A stretch of DNA of 64,000 bases from Chryseobacterium indologenes (GTDB lineage: Bacteria; Bacteroidota; Bacteroidia; Flavobacteriales; Weeksellaceae), in the NCBI GenBank assembly GCA_016025055.1, contig CP065590.1, positions 3,968,001-4,032,000 of the forward strand, written 5' to 3'. Position 1 is the stretch's first letter. Each line of letters opens with the position of its first letter. Position numbers and translations under genes: made by a program. Below are positions 18,219-27,683 of this stretch, piece by piece. Under the pieces are notes generated by a model. That model worked only from the letters and a program-made list of their open reading frames with translations, made no database searches and was not told where the DNA came from.

Positions 18219-20828
18219 TTAGAATCTAAAAGTAGCTGCAACTGACCATGTTCTTCCAAAACCAAGAAATCCTGTGTTACCATCTGCAATACCCTGATAT
18301 ACTCTTCCTGCCTCCTGGTAAGTTTTTCCTGCATCAGGACCATTGGCAATTTTATCAGTAGTATGAATGTTTGAACTTAGTTCAGAAATATAATACTTGT
18401 TGAATAAATTATAAACATTTGCTCGTAGTGTCAGAGATTTTTTCTGACTGATTTCAAATTTATAGCTTGCCCCTACATCAAACAGATTGTAGCTTGGTAA
18501 TTTTACAATCCCTTTTTCTCTGTCTGCTTCTGTAAGGAAGTTGATAGGGTTGAATTGTGCATATAATTTGTCATAATACTCCCAGTTAGCATCAATACTG
18601 AAGGCCTTGGTAATATTATAATCAACACCTAAACTTGCTGTCGTCTGCGCAGCATCTCCCACTTTAAGATCTTTAATATTGATCGTACCCGTTGCTCCGG
18701 AAACTTCCTGATTGCTTTGAACATCAAGAATGTTGAAATTTGCATTTCCTTTGTATTTCCAGTTTCCTAACGATAGCATCCCTCTTACTTTAAGGTTAGC
18801 AAAAGGTCTTGCCTTTGCCTCCAATTCAACACCCTGGTGTATTTGTCCCACATTAAGGGCATTATAGAAATAGGCGTTTCCAAGCTGAAGCTGCGGGAAC
18901 TTGGCCACATCCGCAGCCGTAGCATTAAACGTTCTTGAAATAAATCTGTCATCCCACTGCGTTCTGTATGCATTAATATTCACATCGATATAACGGGATT
19001 TGAAACCATAACCCAATTCTAAAGAGAAGATTCTTTCGTTTTTAGCATCGTTATAAATGTTCTGGTTAGAAGGGAATAAAGCGTTGAACAGAGGCTGTCT
19101 TGAAATAACTCCTGCATTAAAAAATACATTGTGGTGGTCATCAATATTATAATTGGCCCCTCCTTTTACAATATATCCTGTTTTGTGATACCATTTTGTT
19201 TCCTGATTTCCCGGAGTGTACAACATATAATCTCTTCTCTTGTAGTACTGTTCAGAAACCGATCCCTGTACAGATGCACTTAGTTTTTCAGAGCTATATT
19301 CAACCATTCCGTATACGCCGGCCCATTTTACAAGACCTTCGTTGTAGATCGATACTTTCTGAGCATTATTAAGCTTAGTAAGGGGTTCAGGTTTTACTGT
19401 ACGGTCAATATAATAACCGTTTGGAGCATTGACTGTATTTTTAACATATAAGGCATTAGATCCCAACATATCGGTCACGATATCATAAAGGGCGCCTTTG
19501 TACGTTTTAAGATCGATTCCTCCGTTAAAGGTCCAGTTATTCTTTTTATAATTAAGGTCTGCAATGACTCCGTACCAGTCGTGAGCATTAATACTTTGCT
19601 TTCTTACAATACCGCTTGTTCCGTTCAGAGTGGATACATATTGTCCGTTATAATCGGTAGGTCCACCTGCAGGCGCTGTAAAGGTACCTTTCTGGAAAGA
19701 ATTTCCGTTATAATCGGTTACCGTACCTCCCTGGTTGTAGCGGGAAATCATATCCCAGTTGATTGTACCATCTCCGCCCGGTCCGTAATTCATGAAATTC
19801 ATGGTTTGCCCGTTAGCATTTTTAATGGAACCGTTCAGCCCGGTACCTCCGCCTCCGCGCCCCCATGAGCCGTAAACAACTGTGGATAATTTAAGGTTGT
19901 CATTGATATTCCAGTCCCAGTTTAAGGAAGCGATTGGCTTGTGATAAAAGTTAGGCGCTAAATTAAATTGAGAACCATTCATCATTCCGGTTTGCGGATT
20001 GTATCTTCTTCCATAGGTATCCAATTGGCGCAGAGTAGCTACATTGGCTCCGGTAGCAGAAGACCTTCTTGTATCGTGTACCTGTGGCGCTCCGGTTGCA
20101 ATTAAGTTGAAGGCATGCTTTTCATTAGGCTTAAATCCTGTAGAGAAAAACCATGAATATCCTTCACCTTTTGTTCCGTTGATATATCCGTCACCTTGCC
20201 AGCGGGAAAGCAATACCGTGGTTCCCCACTTATTTTTTAACCCTGAAGAGTACATGGCAGATAATCTGGAATAGTTGTCGTTACCAGCCTCAGCTTTGAT
20301 CATTGCTTTTTGTTCAGAATCAGTAGCTTTGGTTACAATATTGATGGTTCCACCTACAGAAGGAACTACAAATTTAGATGCTCCCAGACCTCTCTGAATC
20401 TGAATATTGCTTGCAATATCAGCCAAACCAGTCCAGTTAGACCAGTATACAGTACCTCCCTGCATATCATTCACCGGTTGTCCGTTGATGATCACTGCGA
20501 TATTGGCACCGTCAAAACCTCTCATGTTGATTCTACTGTCACCGAATCCGCCACCAACTTTGGTGACATAGACGGATGGAGTAGACTTCATGATTTCAGG
20601 AAACTCTCTGTTTCCTAATTTCTCCTGAATTTCCGCTGCCTTAATTGTGGAAACTGCAACAGGAGTTTTTCTTTCTTTGGCTGTTTGAGATAGGTTTCTA
20701 CCTACCAACATCACCTCATCAATAGATTTGGATTTTTCTAAAGAATCCTTTGTCGTCTGCCCGTAATATAAGGCAGCCGTAGGCAATACAAGCGCTATAA
20801 GAAGGCGCTTTTTAAAAATAATGCTCAT
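18219..20828 (-). CDS. TonB-dependent outer-membrane receptor
   Basis: The 869-residue protein has a signal peptide ending near YYGQ and a TonB-box-like stretch (IDEVMLVGRN). A plug domain follows (about 45-170; motifs RKTPVAVSTIKAAEIQEKLG, RINMRGFDGANIAVIINGQPVNDM), then a 22-strand barrel ending in aromatic TWSVAATFRF. There is no carboxypeptidase-like N-terminal extension, so it is not SusC. YNLFNKYYISEL near the C-terminus is usual for the family. The ligand is not readable; iron-siderophore or cofactor uptake is likely. No SusD-like partner is adjacent. Confidence 0.88.
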   Translation of the reverse strand: MSIIFKKRLLIALVLPTAALYYGQTTKDSLEKSKSIDEVMLVGRNLSQTAKERKTPVAVSTIKAAEIQEKLGNREFPEIMKSTPSVYVTKVGGGFGDSRINMRGFDGANIAVIINGQPVNDMQGGTVYWSNWTGLADIASNIQIQRGLGASKFVVPSVGGTINIVTKATDSEQKAMIKAEAGNDNYSRLSAMYSSGLKNKWGTTVLLSRWQGDGYINGTKGEGYSWFFSTGFKPNEKHAFNLIATGAPQVHDTRRSSATGANVATLRQLDTYGRRYNPQTGMMNGSQFNLAPNFYHKPIASLNWDWNINDNLKLSTVVYGSWGRGGGGTGLNGSIKNANGQTMNFMNYGPGGDGTINWDMISRYNQGGTVTDYNGNSFQKGTFTAPAGGPTDYNGQYVSTLNGTSGIVRKQSINAHDWYGVIADLNYKKNNWTFNGGIDLKTYKGALYDIVTDMLGSNALYVKNTVNAPNGYYIDRTVKPEPLTKLNNAQKVSIYNEGLVKWAGVYGMVEYSSEKLSASVQGSVSEQYYKRRDYMLYTPGNQETKWYHKTGYIVKGGANYNIDDHHNVFFNAGVISRQPLFNALFPSNQNIYNDAKNERIFSLELGYGFKSRYIDVNINAYRTQWDDRFISRTFNATAADVAKFPQLQLGNAYFYNALNVGQIHQGVELEAKARPFANLKVRGMLSLGNWKYKGNANFNILDVQSNQEVSGATGTINIKDLKVGDAAQTTASLGVDYNITKAFSIDANWEYYDKLYAQFNPINFLTEADREKGIVKLPSYNLFDVGASYKFEISQKKSLTLRANVYNLFNKYYISELSSNIHTTDKIANGPDAGKTYQEAGRVYQGIADGNTGFLGFGRTWSVAATFRF

Positions 20829-21111
20829 GAAATAAACTAGCGTGTTTAAGTTTTAAGGCTGCAAAGATGACTATTTATTTTTGAATTGAGTGTTAAATCT
20901 TAAAGAAGTGATTTCATAAAAGTGAAATATTAACAGGTTTGTACTTGATATTAAAATTATGATATAGATATAATTTTTTAATTTACAGTTTGTTACAGAT
21001 TATATAATAGTTGAAAAGGAATTTATTTAGAGAGATTATAATTAGACGATCTAATGCCTGTTTTTTAATTTTTAAAACAGATGTTTAATAATTAATCCCC
21101 TTATGAAAAGA
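20829..21111. other. AT-rich upstream region of the TonB receptor gene
   Basis: No gene is visible. The stretch between the two minus-strand genes contains the TonB receptor promoter region and very AT-rich DNA; I could not identify a convincing regulatory box. Confidence 0.4.
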
Positions 21112-21143
21112 AAATCCTGCAATCTGTTTAATTTGCAGGATTT
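21112..21143 (-). terminator. Terminator of the delta-60 repeat gene
   Basis: A perfect 11-bp stem AAATCCTGCAA / TTGCAGGATTT is followed on the minus strand by TTTTCTTTTC. Confidence 0.85.
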
Positions 21144-21180
21144 ATAGAGTTGATAAATGTAATACCTTACTTATATAGTA

Positions 21181-22748
21181 TTAGTTTTTAATAAACTTAG
21201 AACTAATCGTTTCTTTGGCATTTTTTATCTGGATAAGGTAGTTTCCGGGTGTCAATCCAGAAACATCAATGCCCTTTTTCCCATCGGCATCATCTTTTGA
21301 AAGGACCAGTTTTCCATTCATATCATAGACTGTTACTTTTCCTTCGGTATTGAATTTCAGAATATCCTTTACAGGATTTGGATAGAATTGAGCATCTTGT
21401 TTAACAGGAGTACCTTCTTTAGTAGATAGGTTGGCAGAAGTATTTTTAAACTTTACGACAGCCGTTTTATATATATTATCTGTTGGGTTACTAAGATTTG
21501 CACTGACATAGATTTCTGTCATATCAGCATTGGTTCCTGCATCAATAAAGGTTTCAAAAGAAGCAGGATCAATATCATGTACTACATAGCCATTGGTTCC
21601 AAATGTACTGTCTAATGTTCCATCGGTATTAAAACGGGCTAACAATATTTCTTTATTCTGAGTGGTTGTAGAATTAACTACATACGTTGTATTACCAGCT
21701 AATAAGATTTTGCCATCCGGCTGTATGAACATTTTTCGGAAATTAGTTTTATAGGCGGTTATAGATGAAAAAGCAGCAGAAACATTCAAATATCCGGTAA
21801 AGTTAGTATTTCCGAAAGAGTAGTCTAGATTGCCATACTTATCTGTTTTATAGATTCGGTAATAATACAATGATGCTCCACTGCTATAGGAATTGTCTAC
21901 AGCCATTACATAAAGATTATCCTGCGCATCCAGCTGATAATCTACACCACCATTGCTGCCACTATCTGAACCCTTAGAAGCATAAAAATTAAAATTATTG
22001 TCCTGGCCACCCTGAGAATTATACTTTGCTACAAATGCCATTGAACCTTGTCTGTGGCTCACCCCTGAATTATTATTAATTTTATATAAACCACCACCAA
22101 CAAAATAATTTCCATCGGAAGCTTTAAGGATCTTTGCGGCGCCTGTACCCATATGAATTCCTGTACTCCCCGTTATAGCAGGGATATACACAGGTGAAAT
22201 GGAAAAACCTGAAGTACCTGTTTCATTTTTTAAAACGACCACACCTCGGCCTCCCATGTAATACCCGTCACTTGCCAGAATGAAAAAAGAATTAGTGCTG
22301 TTATCATTCGAAAGATGAATATTCGGTTTCTCTATACACGGAGAGCAGGACGAGTTACTAAAGTCAAGACCATTATTTGGTGAAGTACCAAAAGTAGTAT
22401 CTACACTTCCGTTTGAATTTAACCTTTTACTCTCGTAGTGTATAAGCTGTTTTCTTCCTGCGTTAATAACTTTCCATTGGAATAAAGATAGATACTTTTA
22501 TAAGGGTTCGCATTTGAAAATACTCCCGTATTCCCGAAAGTAGAATCTAATGTACCATTACTGTTTAGCTTTTTTATCTGGTTGTTCACCATTAAAAAAA
22601 CTTTGCCATCATTTGTAACCTGAATATTCGGGGAGCCGGTTGGTGCTTCATAGCGCACTCCGTTCGTGCCAAATGTTAAATCTACCTGCCCGCTTTGTCC
22701 ATAGAACGAGCCTGCTGAAAAAAATGCTAATAATAAGAAATGTCTCAT
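21181..22748 (-). CDS. Delta-60 repeat secreted protein with T9SS sorting domain, frameshifted
   Basis: On the minus strand the gene starts at 22748 (MRHFLLLAFFSAGSFYGQ signal peptide) and breaks at a four-base homopolymer (22425-22428). One extra base joins it in frame, via RLNSNGSVDTTFG, to the part ending at 21181; the result is 522 residues. It contains repeated LNSNGTLDSTFGNTG-type delta-60/beta-propeller units (LTFGTNG, DSTFG, DTTFG, YSFGN, DSTFG). The last about 75 residues, from QFYPNPVKDILKF to NYLIQIKNAKETISSKFIKN, form a T9SS type A domain. It would be a surface-exposed or secreted propeller; its function is unknown. TATTTTTG (complement of 22790-22797) is an exact -7 element about 40 bp before the start. 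Confidence 0.8.
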
Positions 22749-22789
22749 GATTTTTTTAATTTTAGTTTTTCGGTTATTAGTTTTGCGTG

Positions 22790-22797
22790 CAAAAATA
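22790..22797 (-). promoter_or_regulatory. -7 promoter element for the delta-60 repeat gene
   Basis: The minus strand reads TATTTTTG, an exact TAnnTTTG match. The rest of the 350-bp gap (22749-23098) is AT-rich with no gene that I can support. Confidence 0.5.
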
Positions 22798-23098
22798 TAA
22801 AAAATGATTAAAAAAATTCCATAAAACAATCGATTTGATTAATAATTTAAGTAAAATAATTAATTTTTAGGATTTAATTCATTAAAAAAACAAATGTCGG
22901 GTAAATATTGAAATTGTTTAAAGATGGGAAAAAACAAGAAAAAACCAAGGAATTGCATGACTTGAAATAGATAAATAAAGAGATTAAAAAAAGCTACAGA
23001 TGTTACTTTTTTTGAATGTATATTATTTGTTAGTTTTGAATACTCGATGTGATGTTGTATCCACATAACGAAAAATAAAATGATAAAAAGAATGATAA

Positions 23099-23635
23099 AT
23101 GACTGGTGAATTTGAAAATTACCTGTCCGGTATAGCAGAACTGTCAGCTGAAGAGGTCAATTTTTCTATACAGTTCTTCAAATCCAAACATGTAAAGAAA
23201 GGTGAATTTTTTATTCGTGAGAATGAAGTCTGCCGTGATATTGGATTTATCAGTGTCGGTGCTGTAAAAGCATATGCTATCGACGAAGATGGGAGTGAAA
23301 ATATAACATGCTTCAAATTTGAAAATGAATTTGTAACCTCATTTTCGGAATTTGTGTCACAGGAAAAATCCAGAAGGAGCATCAGAGCTATAGAAGATAC
23401 TGTAATCTATACAATAGGCTATCTTGATTATCAGCAACTCACAGGTCAGGTAACCGCATGGAATAGCGTTATTAAATCGGTGATGGAGAAAGAGTATATC
23501 CAAAAAGAACGTTACATGCTGAGTTACAATAATAAGTCGGCTTTAGATAAATACCGCAATGTTTTGTCTGGTGAACCAATGCTCGCCCGGCGAATAGCAA
23601 CACAGGATCTGGCATCTTATCTTGGTATTACGTAA
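23099..23635 (+). CDS. Crp/Fnr-family regulator, shortened by an in-frame stop
   Basis: The reading frame encodes a cyclic-nucleotide-binding-like domain (about 25-115: VKKGEFFIRENEVCRDIGFISVGAVKAY) and most of a helix-turn-helix ending ARRIATQDLASYLGIT, where TAA (23633-23635) stops it at 178 residues. The same frame continues after TAA with RSLTRARRQILRSDIF and a stop at 23666. Relatives have a Gln or Pro in that place (GITQRSLTR-like), so a CAA-to-TAA change would explain it. The stop falls inside the recognition helix and would abolish DNA binding. The next gene is a metallo-beta-lactamase-fold hydrolase on the same strand. Confidence 0.8.
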   Translation: MTGEFENYLSGIAELSAEEVNFSIQFFKSKHVKKGEFFIRENEVCRDIGFISVGAVKAYAIDEDGSENITCFKFENEFVTSFSEFVSQEKSRRSIRAIEDTVIYTIGYLDYQQLTGQVTAWNSVIKSVMEKEYIQKERYMLSYNNKSALDKYRNVLSGEPMLARRIATQDLASYLGIT

Positions 23636-23740
23636 CGTTCACTTACCAGGGCGAAGAGGCAAATCCTCAGATCCGATATATTCTAGGACAAATGTCCTTA
23701 TGCAGCTCTGATCAGCAATGTAGATTTGCACAAAAAAATT

Positions 23741-24424
23741 ATGTTACGTGAAATTGCACCTGAAGTATTCCATATTCCGCTTATGCCAAGAAACAGCATC
23801 AACTGTTATATTATTGAAGGAGTACTGGTAGATTCCGGAATAAGGAATTCATATACCATTATAAAGAAGGCCATCCGGGAAATTCCTGTTTATCAACATG
23901 TATTAACGCATGCCCATCCGGATCATCAGGGCTGCAGTGATCAGATATGTGCAGAGTCTGGGATCCCTTTGCTTTGTCATCCCGACGAGGTTGTAAGGAC
24001 CGAATCCGGTATGGTAACCACTGAATATCCGACTCCGCAACATTGGATAGCACAACTTCAACAAAAGTACTGGGCTGGTCAGGGACATAAAGTTGATGAG
24101 ACAATCGCCGAAAATGATATGATCGGAAACTTTAAGGTAATAGAAACTCCCGGACATTCAGCCGGTCATATTTCTTTATTCCGCGAGCGGGATGGTGTAC
24201 TGATAATCGGGGATGCGGCGACCAATATGAATCTGCTTACCACAGTGGCGGGTCTGAGGCTTCCTCCAAACCTATTCACATCTGATCAGGAATCTAATAT
24301 CAATTCGCTCCAAAAATTAGCACAGCTACATCCGGCTATTATATGTTTTGGCCACGGACCGGTCATGCAAAATAAGGATAGGAAGTTCGAGCAATTTGTA
24401 TCTCAGTGCAGTCAGCTTATTTAA
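23741..24424 (+). CDS. Metallo-beta-lactamase-fold hydrolase
   Basis: ATG 23741 is chosen over a TTG 15 bp upstream because MLREIAPEVFHIPLMPRN is the natural fold start. The 227-residue protein has the metal motif LTHAHPDHQG (HxHxDH), a further ligand in ETPGHSAGH, an aspartate in IIGDAA and a final histidine in CFGHGPV. These are the five regions of a dinuclear zinc or iron hydrolase of the glyoxalase II-like group. The substrate is not determinable. It lies 75 bp after the remnant end of the Crp/Fnr gene and may be its target. Confidence 0.82.
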   Translation: MLREIAPEVFHIPLMPRNSINCYIIEGVLVDSGIRNSYTIIKKAIREIPVYQHVLTHAHPDHQGCSDQICAESGIPLLCHPDEVVRTESGMVTTEYPTPQHWIAQLQQKYWAGQGHKVDETIAENDMIGNFKVIETPGHSAGHISLFRERDGVLIIGDAATNMNLLTTVAGLRLPPNLFTSDQESNINSLQKLAQLHPAIICFGHGPVMQNKDRKFEQFVSQCSQLI

Positions 24425-24643
24425 AGGAAAAGAGGCAAAGCGTCAATTGAAATCTTTACTTGTTTACAATGTAAATAGTAAATATAGACTTTTACCATAA
24501 ACTACATAGTTTAAAATACTTCTTCCTTTCGATTTTAAGACTTATCTGATATATTTTTTCTTGATTTTTTTTATCTCTATAATACCTCTTTTTCCTTTTG
24601 TGGAAGATTTTGTATAAAAAATCAAGAAAAATTTGCGAAAAGA

Positions 24644-24674
24644 TTTGCAAATATCAATTAAATACTTACTTTTG
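24644..24674 (+). promoter_or_regulatory. Consensus Bacteroidetes promoter of the tRNA gene
   Basis: TTTG (24644-24647), 19 bp, then TACTTTTG (24667-24674) matches TTTG-N19-TAnnTTTG exactly, 15 bp before the mature tRNA. Confidence 0.8.
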
Positions 24675-24689
24675 TACCGCTTTAAAGAA

Positions 24690-24763
24690 GGGGGATTGGC
24701 GCAGTTGGCTAGCGCGTTTGACTGGCAGTCAAAAGGTCACGGGTTCGAATCCCGTATTCTCCA
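24690..24763 (+). tRNA. tRNA-Ala(GGC)
   Basis: A 74-nt cloverleaf is present. The acceptor stem is GGGGGAT / ATTCTCC with G3-U70, the alanine identity pair. The D arm is GCGC, the anticodon stem TTTGA / TCAAA carries loop CTGGCAG (anticodon GGC), and the T arm is ACGGG-TTCGAAT-CCCGT. The discriminator is A; CCA is not encoded. It stands alone with its own promoter. Confidence 0.93.
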
Positions 24764-24873
24764 CAAAAATAAAAGAGCGGTAATGTATTTTATCGCTCTT
24801 TTTTATTGTAAACTGGGTGATACTATTATCAGAGAAGATATTAATAGTAGAATTGAAATTATCCGGCAGCTAT

Positions 24874-25053
24874 TTATTTATCTCTGTTATATCGTACCAA
24901 TGTATCTTTGTGAAAATGTCCCACCTGTAAAAGCTCCTGTGAAAACCAGACGCATTCGAAATATCCCTGGCCTTTATGTGAAACATCATTGATTGTCATA
25001 ATGGTTCTTGCATCCGATTTTAAATACACGGTGTCTCCAATTTGTAATTCCAT
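24874..25053 (-). CDS. YodC-family (DUF2158) small protein
   Basis: The start at 25053 gives MELQIGDTVYLKSDARTIMT, the typical beginning of DUF2158 proteins (GDxVxLKSGGxxMTV). The 59-residue product also has the family Cys-x-Trp-Phe pattern (YFECVWFSQ) and a C-terminal VGHFHKDTLVRYN. It is a small SH3-like barrel protein of unknown role. The longer frame upstream (to 25107) has no family resemblance. Confidence 0.8.
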   Translation of the reverse strand: MELQIGDTVYLKSDARTIMTINDVSHKGQGYFECVWFSQELLQVGHFHKDTLVRYNRDK

Positions 25054-25222
25054 AGTTGTATGATTCTGTTTACTCAAATATAAAGAAATATATTGAAGTC
25101 TGTCCATTAATGCAAATTTGACAACTTATAAAATCCTGTATTATAATGAACTTTCTTTCCGATGTCAAACTGTTAAGACATTGTTTTATCAAAAGTATTG
25201 TAGATCCTAAAATAAATTACCG

Positions 25223-25285
25223 ATGAAACCACTTATTATGATCATAATCATAAAGCAAATGCATGATACATTAATACTTTTATAG
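25223..25285 (+). CDS. Possible 20-residue hydrophobic peptide
   Basis: A short frame reads MKPLIMIIIIKQMHDTLILL and is followed 31 bp later by a good plus-strand terminator (25316-25337) that no other gene explains. There is no strong ribosome-binding site, which is common in this phylum. It is a weak candidate; an unrecognised small RNA ending at the same terminator is equally possible. Confidence 0.25.
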   Translation: MKPLIMIIIIKQMHDTLILL

Positions 25286-25315
25286 TAAGTTTTTCATCAA
25301 TCCCTAATAGTTTTT

Positions 25316-25337
25316 AGCCTCCTTCCGGAGGCTTTTG
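25316..25337 (+). terminator. Orphan plus-strand terminator
   Basis: A perfect stem AGCCTCC / GGAGGCT with loop TTCC is followed by TTTT. There is no plus-strand gene immediately upstream other than the possible small peptide. The 25054-25428 interval is otherwise empty. Confidence 0.75.
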
Positions 25338-25428
25338 TATACCACTCTTTTTCCTGTTGATCATAAATAAAATAAAGCAGCCGCAATACCTACTGCGATT
25401 GTTTTTATGAAAAGGAAATAAGGAAGTA

Positions 25429-26112
25429 TTAGAAACTTTTAGAACGGGCAACCTCAATAAGGTATACCAAGTGGGCAAACATGCTTCGTTTTACAGACTC
25501 TACCTTTATCGCTCCTGTTGTAGCATTAATTGTCGTTACCAGATCAGTATTACATTGTCCGGAAAATGATCCGCTTCCCTGGTAATTGGCCATGTTGGCA
25601 GTAGGATAAGATATTCTTGGATAATCCGGCGGAATCTGGTTGGCAGTAGGCGCTGTACCGGTTAACCCTTTATTGTCAATATAGCGCGCTGCCCATGTCC
25701 CCAGAAACTGTCCGTTTCCGGTATTGATGGTTTGTCCTACAACGATTTGAGTTTCAACAGGATTTGTAAACCCTGAGCAGGAGCTATAATGATTTAATGT
25801 TATCGTACAGGATGAAGCATTATCTAAGGGCTGATAGCACGGGCCGTCATATACGGTAGATCTTTGTTCGGCAGGAGAGGTGGAAGTATTTAATATGGCT
25901 TTTGGGGAGAAAATTTCTTCCGGTGAAATTAAAGTAAGAACCCCCTGGGCATCAGCAGAAACAATCTTTCTGTCGGGATTAGCCAGATTTCTTACTCTCG
26001 CTGATCCGTTAACGTCTAATGTATTGGTAGGTGAGCTGGTGTTAATTCCTACTTGTGCGCTCATGAAACTGCATAAAGCAAGAGCGGCCAAAAAAGAAGT
26101 CGTTGTTTTCAT
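25429..26112 (-). CDS. Secreted protein of unknown function
   Basis: The 227-residue protein starts with a signal peptide (MKTTTSFLAALALCSFMSAQ) and then the phrase VGINTSSPTNTLDVNGSARVR, which is frequent in flavobacterial surface proteins related to tail-fibre-like repeats. The middle has two Cys-rich stretches (DGPCYQPLDNASSCTI, NHYSSCSG). No T9SS sorting domain is visible at the C-terminus (VARSKSF). I do not recognise a family for the remainder. It is probably periplasmic or surface-attached. Confidence 0.65.
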   Translation of the reverse strand: MKTTTSFLAALALCSFMSAQVGINTSSPTNTLDVNGSARVRNLANPDRKIVSADAQGVLTLISPEEIFSPKAILNTSTSPAEQRSTVYDGPCYQPLDNASSCTITLNHYSSCSGFTNPVETQIVVGQTINTGNGQFLGTWAARYIDNKGLTGTAPTANQIPPDYPRISYPTANMANYQGSGSFSGQCNTDLVTTINATTGAIKVESVKRSMFAHLVYLIEVARSKSF

Positions 26113-26373
26113 GTTATAAATTGATTGTGTTTGAATTTTTCACTAAGGTAAGAAATATCTATGATTTATAATGAAAATCATATTAAAAATCGTTTATAGA
26201 AGCATATTAACGGAATATTTAGTATACCTGAATTTTTTTAATGTAAAGAAACCTTTAATCTCAAGATCATAAATTTGTTTGAAAAATATTTGTATTTTAG
26301 CCGGAATGTTTTTGTTTTTAATAAAGATATTGCCCACTGCTTAAATTTCAGATAATGTGAATGAAAAAATTAG

Positions 26374-26381
26374 TAGATTTG
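26374..26381 (+). promoter_or_regulatory. -7 promoter element upstream of the small lipoprotein gene
   Basis: TAGATTTG is an exact TAnnTTTG match 112 bp before the lipoprotein start. The remaining part of the gap (26113-26492) shows no other gene. Confidence 0.45.
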
Positions 26382-26492
26382 CACGAAACAAAAAAATAAA
26401 TATTAAGCTCTGTAATCTGTTGGTAAGAATTTTTCGAAACCCCCAGGAAACAGAGGATAACAGGATTTTAGGTTATAAAACTACTGAAAACT

Positions 26493-26870
26493 ATGAAGAA
26501 ACTATTTTTACTTTTATTAACGGCATTTTTATGTATCGGTTGTAGCTCAGATGATGAGACAATTCATGACTACGTTGGAACATGGTCTGGGACTTTTGAA
26601 GGAGGGGATAAAGGAGTATGGAACTTTGTTGTAGACAATACCGGTAAAGTGGTCGGAACCATGCATTCCGAAACCACTACTGATAACTATAGTATTTCTG
26701 GTAGTGTAAGTAACTCAGGAGATTTAACCGGTACACTGGGGCTTCCTGCAAAAGGCGAATTCAAAGGAAAACTGACTATAGATAAAACAGTTAAAAACGG
26801 AAACGGAAGCTGGGGCAATACACTTCCCACACCCGCACAATACGGAACCTGGAAAGGAACAAAAAAATAA
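26493..26870 (+). CDS. Small lipoprotein of unknown function
   Basis: The 125-residue protein starts MKKLFLLLLTAFLCIGCSSDDE: a signal II peptide with lipidated Cys17 followed by SSDDE, the acidic signal that directs Bacteroidetes lipoproteins to the surface. The mature part is a Gly/Thr-rich beta domain (YVGTWSGTFEGGDKGVW, NYSISGSVSNSGDLTGTLG). It is a plausible lipocalin-like small barrel without a known function. It shares a bidirectional terminator with the convergent gene. Confidence 0.75.
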   Translation: MKKLFLLLLTAFLCIGCSSDDETIHDYVGTWSGTFEGGDKGVWNFVVDNTGKVVGTMHSETTTDNYSISGSVSNSGDLTGTLGLPAKGEFKGKLTIDKTVKNGNGSWGNTLPTPAQYGTWKGTKK

Positions 26871-26873
26871 CAT

Positions 26874-26900
26874 AAAAAGTCTGCATATCGCAGACTTTTT
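26874..26900. terminator. Bidirectional terminator
   Basis: AAAAAGTCTGC / GCAGACTTTTT, an 11-bp perfect stem with a 5-nt loop, lies between two convergent genes. Confidence 0.9.
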
Positions 26901-26903
26901 TAT

Positions 26904-27536
26904 TTATACAAATCCCATATTAGAAATTTCATTATTTTTTTCCAGTACTACAAAATACAATAGAAAATCCTCTTCAGAAAACTGTTTTTTAAACTGAACT
27001 TCCGGCTGCAACGGGGAAATCTTTTCTGCAGTACTTTCTGCAGTATAGTTCACAGAATCCAGCTTAATACAGATGATAGTGGCTTGGCTATCCCCATTAT
27101 TTTCATTCAGATAAAGAACCCGGTCCTTCATTTCAGCCTGCGCGGAAATATTTTCTATTTTTCCCATTTGAAAATTTTTAAGGAGCTTTTTCCCTTTTTC
27201 AGTGGTAAGTCCGTTTACAACTGTTCTTTTTCCCCTTTCCGAAATCGTATCCAGATCTTTTATTTCCGTCATCAGCTTGGCAAATTTCTGGTAGAGTAGG
27301 GTATCACCTGCCTCCTTAATATAAAAGTCAAGACTCTTCCTGATAATCTTTCCCATTTTTGAACAGTGCCCGAATTCGGAACTGTTCTGCCTTACTTTTT
27401 CGTAAGACGCATTCTTTTTAAAAGCCTTTTTATTGAATCCGCTTTTTTTCCGAACTACATTTTTGCCGTTCAGATTATAAAAAACCAGATCACCTACAGC
27501 GCCTTTAATTTTAATTAGACTTTCATATGTTGCCAT
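26904..27536 (-). CDS. Conserved hypothetical protein
   Basis: The 210-residue soluble protein starts MATYESLIKIKGAVGDLVFYNLNGKNVVRKKSGFNKKAF. It is very Lys-rich and has no signal peptide or membrane segment. The N-terminal pattern IKGxxGDLxFYxxxGKxVVRxK resembles a family of flavobacterial proteins of unknown function that I have seen near mobile or stress genes. I cannot assign a role. Its start is 147 bp from the divergent NlpC/P60 gene. Confidence 0.6.
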   Translation of the reverse strand: MATYESLIKIKGAVGDLVFYNLNGKNVVRKKSGFNKKAFKKNASYEKVRQNSSEFGHCSKMGKIIRKSLDFYIKEAGDTLLYQKFAKLMTEIKDLDTISERGKRTVVNGLTTEKGKKLLKNFQMGKIENISAQAEMKDRVLYLNENNGDSQATIICIKLDSVNYTAESTAEKISPLQPEVQFKKQFSEEDFLLYFVVLEKNNEISNMGFV

Positions 27537-27645
27537 GTTGCAAAAATTGAACTCAAATATAGCAATAAATAAACGAATTCAAAATTTTAACATATATTTA
27601 TTATATAGTTGTAGTATAGTTATAGCATAATTAAAATATAAAATG

Positions 27646-27653
27646 TATATTTG
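27646..27653 (+). promoter_or_regulatory. -7 promoter element of the NlpC/P60 gene
   Basis: TATATTTG is an exact TAnnTTTG match 31 bp before the start codon. Confidence 0.55.
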
Positions 27654-27683
27654 TATACAATTCCTTAATCGGGTAAAAATCAG

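Noticed and set aside
22860..23066. A 68-codon minus-strand frame rich in Phe and Ile
   Set aside because: Very AT-rich DNA gives such frames by chance; no start context, neighbour or motif supports it.
24598..24992. Two overlapping reading frames of 61 and 119 codons around 24.6-25.0 kb
   Set aside because: They run through the tRNA-Ala gene and its promoter; the peptide similarity to other proteins is only that of a translated tRNA.
26357..26545. A 62-codon plus-strand frame
   Set aside because: It starts in the promoter region and overlaps the signal peptide of the real lipoprotein in another frame.
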